Assembly (NCBI GenBank): GCA_029961685.1
Contig: JARWKL010000007.1
Location: forward strand, 18,423,013-18,487,012
Direction: 5' to 3'
DNA: 64,000 nucleotides
Origin: Aristolochia californica
Lineage: Eukaryota > Streptophyta > Magnoliopsida > Piperales > Aristolochiaceae
The position numbers were made by a program, and so were the translations under genes. Below, piece after piece: positions 1 to 13,500 of this stretch. Position 1 is the first letter of the stretch. Each line of letters opens with the position of its first letter. Below the pieces are notes generated by a model that was given only the letters and a program-made list of their open reading frames with translations, was not told where the DNA came from and ran no database searches.

Positions 1-121
1 TAGAAAATATTTAAAATAATAACTAATGTAAATAAAAAATATCTATTCACACACCACAAATGAACACAAAATTTTTGTTATCCAAGTTTGGGAAATTCCA
101 TTAGTCCAACCCTATTAAGCA
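1..121. repeat. Partial A monomer (3' tail)
   Basis: The window opens inside the last part of an A monomer: AAAATAATAACTAATGTAAA, then ATCTATTCACACACC and the pre-B spacer CCAACCCTATTAAGC. The array therefore continues to the left of the window. Confidence 0.9.
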
Positions 122-1470
122 TGGAATTTTACATGAAGGAGGATTTTTCTACACATGTTTTAAAAATGGATATGCATGCTTGAAACATGTTAAAGATTCA
201 AATGACCTATGGATCCAAAGATTTTAAAGAGAATAACAAATGCTCATTAATTTTCTCAAGTGAACGTGCGGTGGGATGTTTACCCGAGTCTAACAAGTCA
301 TTATTTTGCCCATTTTCAAAAATTTGATCTAACAATCATTGATAATTGTAAAGTGATTTATCATGCGTAACGGGCTATATTTTTGTATGAAACGACTTAT
401 GGGTTGCAATTCAACACTTAGTGAAAAATCCTCTGCCACCTTTTTTTCCCGACGATTGCAAAACCTGAGATATAAACAGTAAAAAGAGCTTACAATCCCT
501 AAAAAATACACACACTCTATGGAATTATCTCCCCCTACAATTGTGCATTGTGATTTTCCATTTTAGATGTACACTTCTTTCTTAAATCAAAACTTTGACT
601 TTTCGCTCTCCCTTCCTCGCGAAAACAAACAAGGCAAAAATCTTACAACAAAATGAAAATTTTATAGTTAATGTATGGAAAATATTTAAAACAATAATAA
701 ATATAAATAAAGAAAATTTATTCACACAACAAAAATGAACACAAAAGTATTGTTATCCAATTTTGGGAAATTCCACTAGTTTAACCCTAATAGCTTGGAA
801 TTTTGCAAGAAAGAGATTTCGTCCACACATGTTTTAAAAATAGATATACATGTTTGAAACATGTTAAAGATTCAAATGAGCTATGGATGCAAAGCTTTTA
901 AAGGGAATAACAAATGGTCATTAAATTCTCAAGTGAACTAGGCGTGGGATACTTACCTGAGTCAAATATGCCATTATTTTGCCCATTTGCAAAACACTGA
1001 AATAATTAATCATAGATGATTGTAATGTGATTTATCATGCGTAACGGGCTATATTTTTGTATGAAATGACTTATGGATTGCAATTCAACACTCAGTTAAA
1101 AATCCTTCGCAGCCCATTTTTCCCGACGATTGCAAAACCTGAGATATAAAAACGAAAAGGTGCTTACAATCCCTAAAAATTTAAGACACTCTTTGGAATT
1201 ATCTCTCTCTACATATGTGCATTGTGCATTTCCGTTTTAGATGTACACAATTTTCTTAAATCAAAACTTCGAGTTTTTCACTCTCTCTTCATCCCCTAAA
1301 CAAAAAAGCCAAAAAGATCACAGCACAATGAAAATTTCATAGTTGATGTACGGAAAAAGTTTTAAACAATAAAAAAAGTAATGGAAGAAAATTTATTCGC
1401 ACACCACAAATGAACACAAAAGTTTTCTTATCCAAGTTTGGGAAATTCCACTAATCCAAAATTAATATCT
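122..1470. repeat. Diverged B-C monomer pair
   Basis: The B monomer begins at 122 (pre-B spacer, GCTTGAAAC, GTCTAACAAGTC, CAAAAATTTGATC) and the C monomer at 796 (GCAAGAAAGAGATTTCGTCC, GTTTGAAAC, GGATGC, ATAATTAATC). With the tail at 1-121 this completes one A-B-C trimer. It carries many private substitutions relative to the other trimers, as expected of an old array edge. Confidence 0.9.
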
Positions 1471-2515
1471 TGGAATTTTACATGAAGGAGATTTGTTCTA
1501 CACATGTTTTTAAAATGGCTATGCACGACAGAAACATGTTAAAGATTCAAATGACCTATGGATCCAAAGCTTTTAAAGAGAATAACAAATGCTCATTAAA
1601 TTATCAAGTGAACGTGCGGTGGGATATTTCCCCGAGTCAAACAAGCCATTATTTTCCCCATATTCAAAAAGTTGAGCTAACAATCATAGGTGATTGTAAA
1701 GTGATTTGTCAAGTGTAACGGGCTATATTTTTTTAAGAAATGACTTATGGATTTGAAGTCAACACTCAGTTAAAAATCGCCCGCCTCGCCCGTTTCCCGA
1801 CAATTGCAAAACCTTAGATATAAAAACGAAAAAGTGCAAATGATCCCTAAAATATATAGACACTCTTTGGAAATAACTCTCTCTACATTTGTGCAATGTG
1901 CATTTCCATTTTAGATGTACACTTTTTTCTTAAATCAGAACTTTGAGTTTTCGCTCCCCCATCATCCCGTAAACCAAGTGAACGTGCGGTGGGATATTTA
2001 CCCGAAGCAAACAAGTCATTATTTTGCCCATTTTCAAAAATTTGATCTAACAATCATAGATGATTGTAAAGAGATTTATCATGCGTAACGGGCTATATTT
2101 TTGTATGAAATGACTTATGGATTGCAATTCAACACTCAGTTAAAAATGCTCTGCCACCAATTTTTCCCGACGATTACAAAACATGAGATATAAAAACTAA
2201 AAAGAGCTTACAATCCCTAAAAATTACAGACACTCTTTGGATTTATCTCTCCCTACAATTGTGCATTTTGCTTTTCCATTTTAGATGTACACATTTTTTC
2301 TTAAATCAAAACTTTGACTTTTCGCTTTCCCTTCATCCCGAAAAATAAAGAAGGCAAAAAGCTCACAACAAAATGAAAATTTTATAGTTGATGTATGGAA
2401 AAAATTTAAAACAATAACAAATATAAATCAAGAAAATTTATTCACCCAGCACAAATGAACACAAAAGTTTTGATATCCAATTTTGGGAAATTCCACTAGT
2501 TTAACCCTAGTAGCT
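1471..2515. repeat. A/B fusion monomer with ~300-bp deletion
   Basis: It starts as a normal A monomer at 1471 and runs through the C-rich tract to CATCCCGTAAAC at about 1974. It then jumps directly to AAGTGAACGTGCGGTGGG of a B monomer and continues as B to 2515. The fusion is 1045 bp, where two monomers would be about 1345 bp, so roughly 300 bp covering the end of A and the start of B is missing. The two sides join at non-equivalent monomer positions, so this looks like an illegitimate deletion rather than an in-register exchange. Confidence 0.88.
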
Positions 2516-3190
2516 TGGAATTTTGCAAGAAAGACATTTCGTCCACACATGTTTTAAAAATGGATATGCATGTTTGAAACATGTTAAAGATGCAAATGAG
2601 CTATGGATGCAAAGCTTTTAAAGAGAATAACAGACGCTCATAAAATTCTCAAGTGAACTTGCGGTGGGATATTTACCCAAGTCAAACTTGCCATTATTTT
2701 GCCCATTTGCAAAAAGCTGACATAATTAATCTTAGATGATTAGAATGTGATTTATCATGCGTAATGGGCTATATTTTTGTATGAAATGACTTATGGATTG
2801 CAATTCAACACTTGGTTAAAAATCCTCCGCAACCCATTTTTCCCGACGATTGCAAAACCTGTGATATAAAAACGAAAAGGTGCTTACAATAACTGAAAAT
2901 TATAGACACTCTTTGGAATTAACTCTCTGAACATATGTGCATTGTGCATTTCTGTTTTAGATGTACACATTTTTCTTAAATCAAAACTTCGAGTTTTTCG
3001 CTCTCCCTTAATCCCGTAAACAAAAAAGCCAAATAGATCACAGAAAAATGAAAATTTCATAGTTGATGTATGGAAAAAGTTTAAAACAATAAAAAAAGTA
3101 AATGAAAAAAATTTATGTACACACCACAAATAAACACAAAAGTTTTGTTGTCCAAGTTTGAGAAATTCCTATAGTCCAAAACTAATATCT
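2516..3190. repeat. C monomer
   Basis: This is a full-length C unit of 675 bp with the GCAAGAAAGACATTTCGTCC start, GATGCAAATGAGC and AAAAAGCTGACATAATTAATC. It follows the A/B fusion and restores the normal C-to-A order at 3191. Confidence 0.9.
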
Positions 3191-5210
3191 CTGAATTTTA
3201 CATGAAGGAGATTTTTTCTACACATGTTTTAAAATGGATATGCATGCGAGAAACATGTTAAAGATTCAAATGACCTATGGATCCAAAGCTTTTAAAGCGA
3301 ATAACAAACGCTGATTAAATTCTCAAGTGAACATGCGGTGGGATATTTGCCCGAGTCAAACAAGCCATTATTTTGCCCATATTCAAAAGGTTGAGCTAAC
3401 AATCATAGACGATTGTAAAGTGATTTGTCATGCGTAACGGGCTATATTTTTTTAAGAAATGACTGATGGATTTGAAGTCAACACTCAGTTAAAAATCGCC
3501 CGCCTCCCCCGTTTCCTGACGATTTCAAAACCTTAGATATAAAAACGAAAAAAGTGCATACGATCCCTAAAACATACTGACACTCTTTGGAAATATCTCT
3601 CTCTACATTTGTGCATTGTGCATTTCATTCTAGATGTATACTTTTTTCTTAAATCAGAACTTTAAGTTTTCGCTCCCCCTTCATCCTGTAAACAAAAAAG
3701 GCAAAAATGATCACAACAAAATAAAAATTTTATAGTTGATGTGTGGAAAATATTTAAAATAATAACTAATGTAAATAAAAAATATCTATTCACACACCAC
3801 AAATGAACACAAAATTTTTGTTATCCAAGTTTGGGAAATTCCATTAGTCCAACCCTATGAAGCTTGGAATTTTACATGAAGGAGTTTTTTTCTACACAAG
3901 GTTTAAAAATGGATATGCATGCTTGAAACATGTTAAAGATTCAAATGACCTATGGATCTAAAGCTTTTAAAGAGAATAACAAACGCTCATTAAATTTTCA
4001 AGTGAACGTGCGGTAGGATATTTACCCGAGTCAAACAAGTCATTATTTTGCCCATTTTCAAAAATTTGATCTAACAATCATAGATGATTGTAAAGTGATT
4101 TATCATGCGTAACGGGCTATATTTTTGTATGAAATGACTTATGGATTGCAATTCAACACTCAGTTAAAAATGCTCTACCACTAATTTTTCCCGACGATTA
4201 CAAAACATGAGATATAAAAACTAAAAAGTGCTTACAATCCCCAAAAATTACAGACACTCTTTGGAATTATCTCTCCCTACAATTGTGCATTGTGCTTTTC
4301 TATTTTAGATGTACACTTTTTTTCTTAAATCAACACTTTGACTTTTCGCTGTCCCTTCATCCCGAAAAGAAAGAAGGCAAAAAGCTTCCAACAAAATGAA
4401 AATTTTATAGTTGATGTATGGAAAAAACTTAAAACAATAACAAATATAAATCAAGAAAATTTATTCACCCAACACAAATGAACACAAAAGTTTTGTTATC
4501 CAATTTTGGGAAATTCCACTAGTTTAACCCTAGTAGCTTGGAATTTTGCAAGAAAGAGATTTCGTCCACACATGTTTTAAAAATGGATATGCATGTTGGA
4601 AACATGTTAAAGATGCAAATGAGCTATGGAGGCAAATATTTTAAAGAGAATAACAACCGCTCATAAAATTCTCAAGTGAACATGCGGTGGAATATTTACC
4701 CAAGTCAAACTTGCCATTATTTTGCCCATTTGCAAAAAGCTGACATAAATAATCATAGATGATTAGAATGTGATTTATCATACGTAACGGGCTATATTTT
4801 TGTATGAAATGACTTATGGATTGCAATTCAACACTTGGTTAAAAATCCTCCGCAACCCATTTTTCCCGACGATTGCAAAACCTGTGATATAAAAACGAAA
4901 AGGTACTTACAATCCTTAAAAATTACAAACACTCTTTGGAATTATCTCTCTGTACATATGTGCATTGTGCATTTCCATTTTAGATGTACACATTTTTCTT
5001 AAATCAAAACTTCGAGTTTTTCGCTCTCCCTTCATCCCGTAACAAAAAGGCAAATAGATCACAGCAAAATGAAAATTTCATAGTTGATGTACGAAAAAAG
5101 TTTAAAACAATAAAAAAAGTAAATGAAAAAATTTATTCACACACCACAAATGAACACAAAAGTTTTGTTATCCAAGTTTGGAAAATTCCACTAGTCCAAA
5201 ACTAATATCT
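3191..5210. repeat. Diverged A-B-C trimer
   Basis: A begins at 3191, B at 3865 and C at 4539; lengths are 674, 674 and 672 bp. All type-specific markers are in place. The unit differs from neighbouring trimers by scattered substitutions and single-base indels. No gene or foreign insert is present. Confidence 0.92.
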
Positions 5211-7231
5211 TTGAATTTTACATGAAGGAGAGTTTTTCTACACGTTTTTAAAATGGATGTGCATGCCAGAAACATGTTAAAGATTCAAATGACCTTTTGA
5301 TCCAAAGCTTTTAAAGAGAATAACGAACACTCATTAAATTCTCAAATGAACGTGCGGTGGGATATTTGCCCGAGTCAAACAAGCCATTATTTTGCCCATA
5401 TTCAAAAAGTTGAGCTAACAATCATTGATGATTGTATAGTGATTTGTCATGCGTAACGGGCTATATTTCTGTAAGAAAAGACTTATGGATTTGAAGTCAA
5501 CACTCAGTTAAAAATCGCCTGCCTCCCCCATTTCCCGACGATTGCAAAACCTTAGATATAAAAACGAAAAAAGTGCATACAATCCCTAAAACAAACAGAC
5601 TCTCTTTGGAAATATCTCTGACTACATTTGTGCATTGTGCATTTCCATTTTAGATGTACACTTTTTTCTTTAATCAGAACCTTGAGTTTTCGCTCCCCTT
5701 TCATCCCGTAAACAAAAAAGGCAAAAAAGATCACAACAAAATAAAAATTTTATAGTTTATGTGTGGAAAATATTTAAAATAATAACTAATGTAAATAAAA
5801 AATATCTATTCACACACCACAAATGAACACAAAAGTTTTGTTATCCAAGTTTGCGAAATTCCATAGGCCAACCTTATTAAGCTTGGAATTTTACACGAAG
5901 GAGATTTTTTCTACACATGTTTTAAAAATGGATACGCATGCTTGAAACATGTTAAAGATTTAAATGACCTATGGATCCAAAGCTTTTAAAGAGAATAACA
6001 AACGCTCATTAAATTTTCAAATGAACGTGCGGTGGGATATTCACCCGAGTCTAACAACTCATTATTTTGCCCATTTTCAAAAATTTGATCTAACAATCAT
6101 AGATGATTGTAAAGTGATTTATCATGCGTAACGGGCTATATTTTTGTATGAAATGACCTATGGATTGCAATTCAACACTGAGTTAAAAATCCTCTGCCAC
6201 CAAATTTTCCCGACGATTGCAAAACCTGAGATATAAAAACTAAAAAGAGCTTACAATCCTTAAAAATTACAGACACTCTTTGGAATTATCTCTCCCTACA
6301 ATTGTGCATTGTGCTTTTCCATTTTAGATATACACTTTTTTCTTAAATATAAACTTTGACTTTTCGCTCTCCCATCATCCCGAAAACAAACAAGATAAAA
6401 AACTTACAACAAAATGAAAATTTTATAGTTGATGTATCGAAAAAATTTAAAACAATAACTAATATAAATAAAGAAAATTTATTCACCCAACACAAATGAA
6501 CACAAAAGTTTTGTTATCCAATTTTGGGAAATTCCACATGTTTAACCCTAATAGCTTGGAATTTTGCAAGAAAGAGATTTTCTCCACACATGTTTTAAAA
6601 ATGGATATGCATGTTTGAAACATGTTAAAGACGCAAATGTGCTATGGATGCAAAGCTTGTAAAGAGAATAACAAATGCTCATTAAATTCACAAATGAACT
6701 TGCGGTAGGATATTTACCCAAGTCAAACATGCCATTATTTTGCCCATTTGCAAAAAGCTGACTTAATTAATCATAGATGATTATAATGTGATTTATCATG
6801 GACAACGGGCTATATTTCTGTATGAAATGACTTATGGATTGCAATTCAACACTCAGTTAAAAATCCTCCGCAACCCATTTTTTCCGACGATTGCAAAACC
6901 TAAGATATAAAAACGAAAAGGTGCTGACAATCTCTAAAAATTACAGACACTCTTTGGATTTATCTCTCTTGACATATGTGCATTGTGCATTTCCGTTTTA
7001 GATGTACACATTTATCTTAAATCGAAACTTCGAGTTTTTCGCTCTCCCTTCATCCCGTAAACAAAAAAGGCAAATAGATCACAGCAAAATGAAAATTTCA
7101 TAATTGATGTACGGAAAAAGTTTAAAACAATAAAAAAAGTAAATGAAGAAAATTTATTCTCACACCACAAATGAACACAAAAGTTTTGTTATCCAAGTTA
7201 GGGAAATTCCACTAGTCCAAAACTAATATCT
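5211..7231. repeat. Diverged A-B-C trimer
   Basis: A begins at 5211, B at 5884 and C at 6557; lengths are 673, 673 and 675 bp. This is a regular trimer in order and spacing, with private substitutions such as GGACAACGGGC in C where the consensus reads GCGTAACGGGC. Confidence 0.92.
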
Positions 7232-7903
7232 TGGAATTTTACATGAAGGAGATTTTTTCTACACATGTTTTAAAAATGGATATGCATGCCAGAAACAAGT
7301 TAAAGATTCAAATGACCTATGGATCCAAAGCCTTTAAAGAGAATAAAAAACGCTCATTAAATTCTCAAGTGAACGTGCGGTGGGATATTTGCCCGAGTCA
7401 AACAAGCCATTATTTTGCCCATATTCAAAACGTTGAGCTAACAATCATAGATGATTGTAAAGTGATTTGTCATGCGTAACGGGCTACATTTTTGTTATGA
7501 AATGACTTATGGATTGCAATTCAACACTCAGTTAAAAATCCTCTGCCACCAATTTTCCCGACGATTGCAAAACCTGAGATAAAAAAACTAAAAAGAGCTT
7601 ACAATCCCTAAAAATTACAGACACTCTTTGGAATTATCTTTCCCTAAAATTTTGCATTGTGCTTTTCCATTTTAGATGAACACTCTTTTCTTCAATCAAA
7701 ACTTTGACTTTTCGCTCTCCCTTCATCTAGAAAAAAACAAGGCAAAAAGCTTACAACAAAATGAAAATTTTATAGTTGATGTATGGAAAAAAACTAAAAC
7801 AATAACAAATATAAATAAAGAAAATTTATTCACCCAACACAAATGAACACAAAAGTTTTGTTATCCAATTTTGGGAAATTCCACTAGTTTAAGCCTAATA
7901 GCT
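7232..7903. repeat. In-register A/B hybrid monomer
   Basis: The unit has an A-type beginning (pre-A spacer, GCCAGAAAC, ATATTCAAAACGTTGAGC, GATTTGTCATGCG). It changes to B-type at about 7487-7500 (TATGAAATGACTTATGGATTGCAATTC, followed by CTCTGCCACC). Total length is 672 bp, so the two halves join at equivalent monomer positions. It is followed directly by C, giving a dimer of about 1347 bp where a trimer is expected. Confidence 0.87.
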
Positions 7904-8578
7904 TGGAATTTTGCATGAAAGTGATTTCGTCCACACATGTTTTAAAAATGGATATGCATGTTTGAAACATGTTAAAGACGCAAATGAGCTATGGATGCAA
8001 AACTTTTAAAGAGAATAACAAACGCTCATTAAATTCTGAAGTGAACTTGCGGTGGGATATTTGCCCGAGTCAAACATGCTTTTATTTTGCCCATTTGCAA
8101 AAAACTTACATTATTAATCATAGATGATTGTAATGAGATTTATCATGCATAATAGGCTATATTTTTGTATGGAATGACTTATGGATTGCAATTAAATACT
8201 CAGTTAAAAATCCTCCGCAACCCATTTTTCCAAACGATTGCAAAACCGGAGATATAAAAAAGAAAAGATGCTTACAATCCCTAAAAATTACAGACACTCT
8301 TTGGAATTATCTCTCTCTACATATGTGCATTGTGCATTTCCATTTTAGATGTACACGTTTTTCTTAAATCAAAACTTCGAGTTTTTTGCTCTCCCTTCAT
8401 CCCGTAAACAAAAACAGCAAACAGATCACAGCGAAATGAAAATTTCATAGTTGATGTAAAGAAAAAGTTTAAAAAAATAAAAAAAGTAAATGAAGAAAAT
8501 TTATTCACACACCACAAATGAACACAAAAGTTTTGTTATCCAAGTTTGGGAAATTCCACTAGTCCAAAACTAATATCT
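7904..8578. repeat. C monomer
   Basis: This is a full C unit of 675 bp after the A/B hybrid. It has the C markers GTTTGAAAC and GGATGC, with a diverged CTTACATTATTAATC in place of CTGACATAATTAATC. Confidence 0.9.
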
Positions 8579-10581
8579 TGGAATTTTACATGAAGGTGTT
8601 TTAAAAATGGATATGCATGCCAGAAACATGTTAAAGATTCAAATTACCTATGGATCCAAAGCTTTTAAAGAGAATAACAAACGCTCATTAAATTCTCAAG
8701 TGAACGTGCGGTGGGATTTTTGTCCGAGTCAAACATGCCATTATTTTGCCCTTATTCACAAAGCTGAGCTAACAATCATAGATGATTGTAAAGTGATTTG
8801 TCATGCGTAGCGGGCTATATTTTTGTAAGAAATGACTTATGGATTTGAAGTCAACACTCAGTTAAAAATCGCCTGCCTCCCACGTTTCCCATCGATTGTA
8901 AAACCTTAGATATAAAAACGAAAAAAGTGCATACGATCCCTAAAACATACAGACACACTTTTGAAATATCTCTCTCTACATTTGTGCATTGTGCATTTCC
9001 ATTTTAGATGTACACTTTTTTCTTAAATCAGAACTTTGAGTTTTCGCTCCACCCTTCATCCAGTAAACAAAAAAGGGAAAAAAGATCACAACAAAATAAA
9101 AATTTTATAGTTGATGTGTGGAAAATATTTAAAATAATAAATAATGTAAATAAAAAATATCTATTCACACACCACAATGAACACAAAAGTTTTGTTATCC
9201 AAGTTTGGGAATTCCATTAGTCCAACCCTATTAAGCTTGGAATTTTACACGAAGGAGATTTTTTCCACACATGTTTTAAAAATGGGTATGCATGCTTGAA
9301 ACATGTTAAAGATTCAAATGACCTATGGATCCAAAGTTTTTAAAGAGAATAACAAACGCTCATTAAATTCTCAAGTGAACGTACGGTGGGATATTTACCC
9401 GAGTCTAACAAGTCATTATTTTGCCCATTTTCAAAAATTGGATCTAACAATCATAGATGATTGTAAAGTGATTTATCATGTGTAACGGGCTATATTTTTG
9501 TATGAAATGACTTATGGATTGCAATGCAACACTCTGTTAAAAATCATCTGCCACCAATTTTTCCCGACGATTGCAAAACCAGATATAAAAACTAAAAAGT
9601 GCTTATAATCCTTAAAAATTACAGACACTCTTTGGAATTATCTCTCCCTACAATTGTGCATTGGGCTTTTCCATTTTAGATTTACACTTTTTTCTTAAAT
9701 CAAAACTTTGACTTTTTGCTCTCCCTTCATCCCGAAAACATACAAGGCAAAAAGCTTACAACAAAATGAAAATTTTATAGTTGATGTATGGGAAAAATTT
9801 TAAAAAATAACAAATATAAATAAAGAAAGTTTATTCACCCAACACAAATGAACACAAAAGTTTTTTTATCCAATTTTGGGAAATTACACTAGTTTAACCC
9901 TAATAGCTTGGAATTTGCAAGAAAGAGATTTCATCCACACATGTTTTAAAAATGGATATGCATGTTTGAAACATGTTAAAGACGCAAATGAGCTATGGAT
10001 GCAAAACTTTCAAAGAGAATAACAAACGGTCATTAAATTCTCAAGTGAACTTGCGGGGGGATATTTACCCGAGTCAAACATGCATTATTTTGCCCATTTG
10101 CAAAAAGCTGACATAATTAATCATAGATGATTGTAATGCGATTTATCATGCGTAACGGGCTATATTTTTGTGTGAAATTACTTATGGATTGCAATTCAAC
10201 ACTCAGTTAAAAACCCTCCGCAACCCATTTTTCCCGACTGTTGCAAAACCTGAGATATAAAAATGAAAAGGTGCTTACAATCCCTAAAAATTACAGACAC
10301 TCTTTGGAATTATCTCTCTCTACATATGTGCATTGTGCATTTCCTTTTTAGATGTACACATTTTTCTTAAATCAAAACTTCGAGTTTTTCGCTTTCCCTT
10401 CATCCCGTAAACTAAAAAGGCAAATAGATCACAGCAAAATGAAAATATCATAGTTGATGTACGAAAAAAGTTTAAAACAATAAAAAAATTAAATGAAGAA
10501 AATTTATTCACACACCACAAATCAACACACAAGTTTTGTTATCCAAGTTTGGGAAATTCCACTAGTCCAAAACTAATATCT
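8579..10581. repeat. Diverged A-B-C trimer with short A
   Basis: A begins at 8579, B at 9238 and C at 9909. A is only 659 bp because about 16 bp is missing after ACATGAAGG, so that it runs straight into TGTTTTAAAAATGG at about 8597. C carries the TTGCGGGGGGATATTT variant that later marks C-beta in the homogenised core, so this trimer is related to the progenitor of that half. Confidence 0.9.
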
Positions 10582-13500
10582 TGGAATTTTACATGAAGGA
10601 GATTTTTTTTTCACTTGTTTTAAAAAAGGATATGCATGCCAAAAACATGTTAAAGATTCAAATGACCTGTGGATCCAAAGCTTTTAAAGAGAATAACAAA
10701 CGCTCATTAAATTCTCAAGTGAACGTGCGGTGGGATATTTGCCCGAGTCAACCAAGCCATTATTTTGCCCATATTCAAAACATTGAGCTAACAATCATAG
10801 ATGATTGTAAAGTGATTTGTCATGCGTAACGGACTATATTTTTGTAAGAAATGACTTATGGATTTGAAGTCAACACTCAGTTAAAAATCGCCCACCTCCC
10901 CCGTTTCCCGACGATTGCAAAAACTTAGATATAAAAACGAAAAAAGTGCATACTATCCCTAAAACATACAGACACTCTTTGGAAATATCTCTCTCTACAT
11001 TTGTGCATTGTGCATTTCCATTTTTGATGTACACTTTTTTCTTAAATCAGAACGTTGAATTTTCGCTCCCCCTTCATCCGGTAAAGAAAAAAGGCAAAAA
11101 AGATCACAACAAAATAAAAATTTTATAGTTGATGTGTGGAAAATATTTAAAAAAATAACTAATGTAAATAAAAAATATCTATTCACACACCACAAATAAA
11201 CACAAAAGTTTTGTTATCCAAGTTTGGGAAATTCCATTAGTCCAACCCTATTAAGCTCGGAATTTTACATGAAGGAGATTTTTTCTACACATGTTTTAAA
11301 AATTGATATGCATGCTTGAAACATGTTAAAGATTCAAATGACCTATGGATCCAAAGCTTTTAAAGAGAATAACAAACGCTCGTTTAATTCTCAAGTGAAC
11401 GTGTGGTGGGATAATTCCCGAGTCTAACAAGTCATTATTTTGCCCAATTTGAAAAATTTGATCTAACAATCATAGATGATTGTAAAGTGATTTATGATGC
11501 GTATTGGGCTATATTTTTGTATGAAATGACTTATGGATTGCAATTCAACACTCAGTTAAAAATCCTCCGCCACCAATTTTTCCCGACAATAGCAAAACCT
11601 GAGATATAAAAACTAAAAAGAGCTTAAAATCCCTAAAATTTACAGACACTCTTTGGATTTATCTCTCCCTACAATTGTGCATTGTGCTTTTCCATATTAG
11701 ATGTACCTTTTTTCTTAAATCAAAACTTTGACTTTTCGCTCTCCCTTCATCCCGAAAAAAAACAGGGCAAAAAGCTTACAACAAAATGAAAATTTTATAG
11801 TTGATGTATGGACAAAATTTAAAACATTTAAAAATATAAATAAAGAAAATTTATTCACCCAACACAAATGAACACAAAAGTTTTGTTATCCAATGTTTGG
11901 AAATTCCTCTTGTTAAACCCTCATAGATTGGAATTTTGCAAGAAAGAGATTTCGTCCACACATATTTTAAAAATGGATATGCATGTTTGAAACATGTTAA
12001 AGATGCAAATGATCTTTGGATGCAAAGCTTTTAAAGAGAATAACAAACGCTCATTAAATTCTCAAGTGAACTTGCGGTGGGATATTTACCCGAGTCAAAC
12101 ATGCCAATATTTTGCCCATTTGCAAAAAGCTGACATAATTAATCATAGATGATTGTAATGTGATTTATCAAGCGTAACGGGCTATATTTTTGTATGAAAT
12201 GACTTATGGATTGCAATTCAACAATAAGTTAAAAATCCTCCGCAACCCATTTTTCCCGACGATTGCAAAACCTGACATATAAAAACGAAAAGGTGCTTAC
12301 AATCCCTAAAAATTACAGAAACTCTTTGGAATTATCTCTCTCTACATATGTGCATTGTGCATTTCCGTTTTAGATGTACACATTTTCCTTAAATCAAAAC
12401 TTCGAATTTTTCGCTCTCCCTTCATCCCGTAAACAAAAAAGGCAAATAGATCACAACAAAATGAAAATTTCATAGTTGATGTACTGAAAAAGTTTAAAAC
12501 AATAAAAAAAGTAAATGAAGAAAATTTATTCACACACCACAAATCAACAAAAAAGTTTTGTTATCCAAGTTTTGGAAATTCCACTAGTCCAAAACTAATA
12601 TCTTGGAATTTTACATGAAGGAAATTTTTCTACACATGTTTTAAAAATGGATATGCATGCCAGAAACATGTTAAAGATTCAATTGACCTATGGATCCAAA
12701 GTTATTAAAGAGAATAACTAATGCTCATTAAATTCTCAAGTGAACGTGCGGTGGGAAATTTTCCCGAGTCAAACAAGCCATTATTTTGCCCATATTATAA
12801 ACATTGAGCTAACAATCACAGATGATTGTAAAGTGATTTGTCATGCGTAACGGCCTACATTTTTGTAAGAAATGACTTATGGAATTGAAGTCAACACTCA
12901 GTTAAAAATCGCCCGCCTCCCCCGTTTCCCGACGATTGCAAAACCTTAGATATAAAAACGTAAAAAGTGCATACGATCCCTAAAACATACTGACACACTT
13001 TGGAAATATCTCTCTCTACATTTGTGCATTGTGCATTTCCATTTTAGATGTACACTTTTTTCTTAAATCAGAACTTTGAGTTTTCGCTCCACCCTTCATC
13101 CAGTAAACAAAAAAGGCAAAAAAGATTAGAACAAAATAAAAATTTTATAGTTGATGTGTGGAAAATATTTAAAATAATAACTAATGTAAATAAAAAATAT
13201 CTATTCACACACCACAAATGAACACAAAAGTTTTGTTATCCAAGTTTGCGAAATTCCATTAGTCCAACCATATTAAGCTTGGAATTTTACATGAAGGTGA
13301 TTTTTTCCACACATGTTTTAAAAATGGGTATGCATGCTTGAAACATGTTAAAGATTCAAATGACCAATGGATCCAAAGCTTTTAAAGAGAATAACGAACG
13401 CGCATTAAATTCTCAAGTGAACGTGCGGTGGGATATTTACCCGAGTCTAACAAGTCATTATTTTGCTGATTTTCAAAAATTGGATCTAACAATCATAGAT

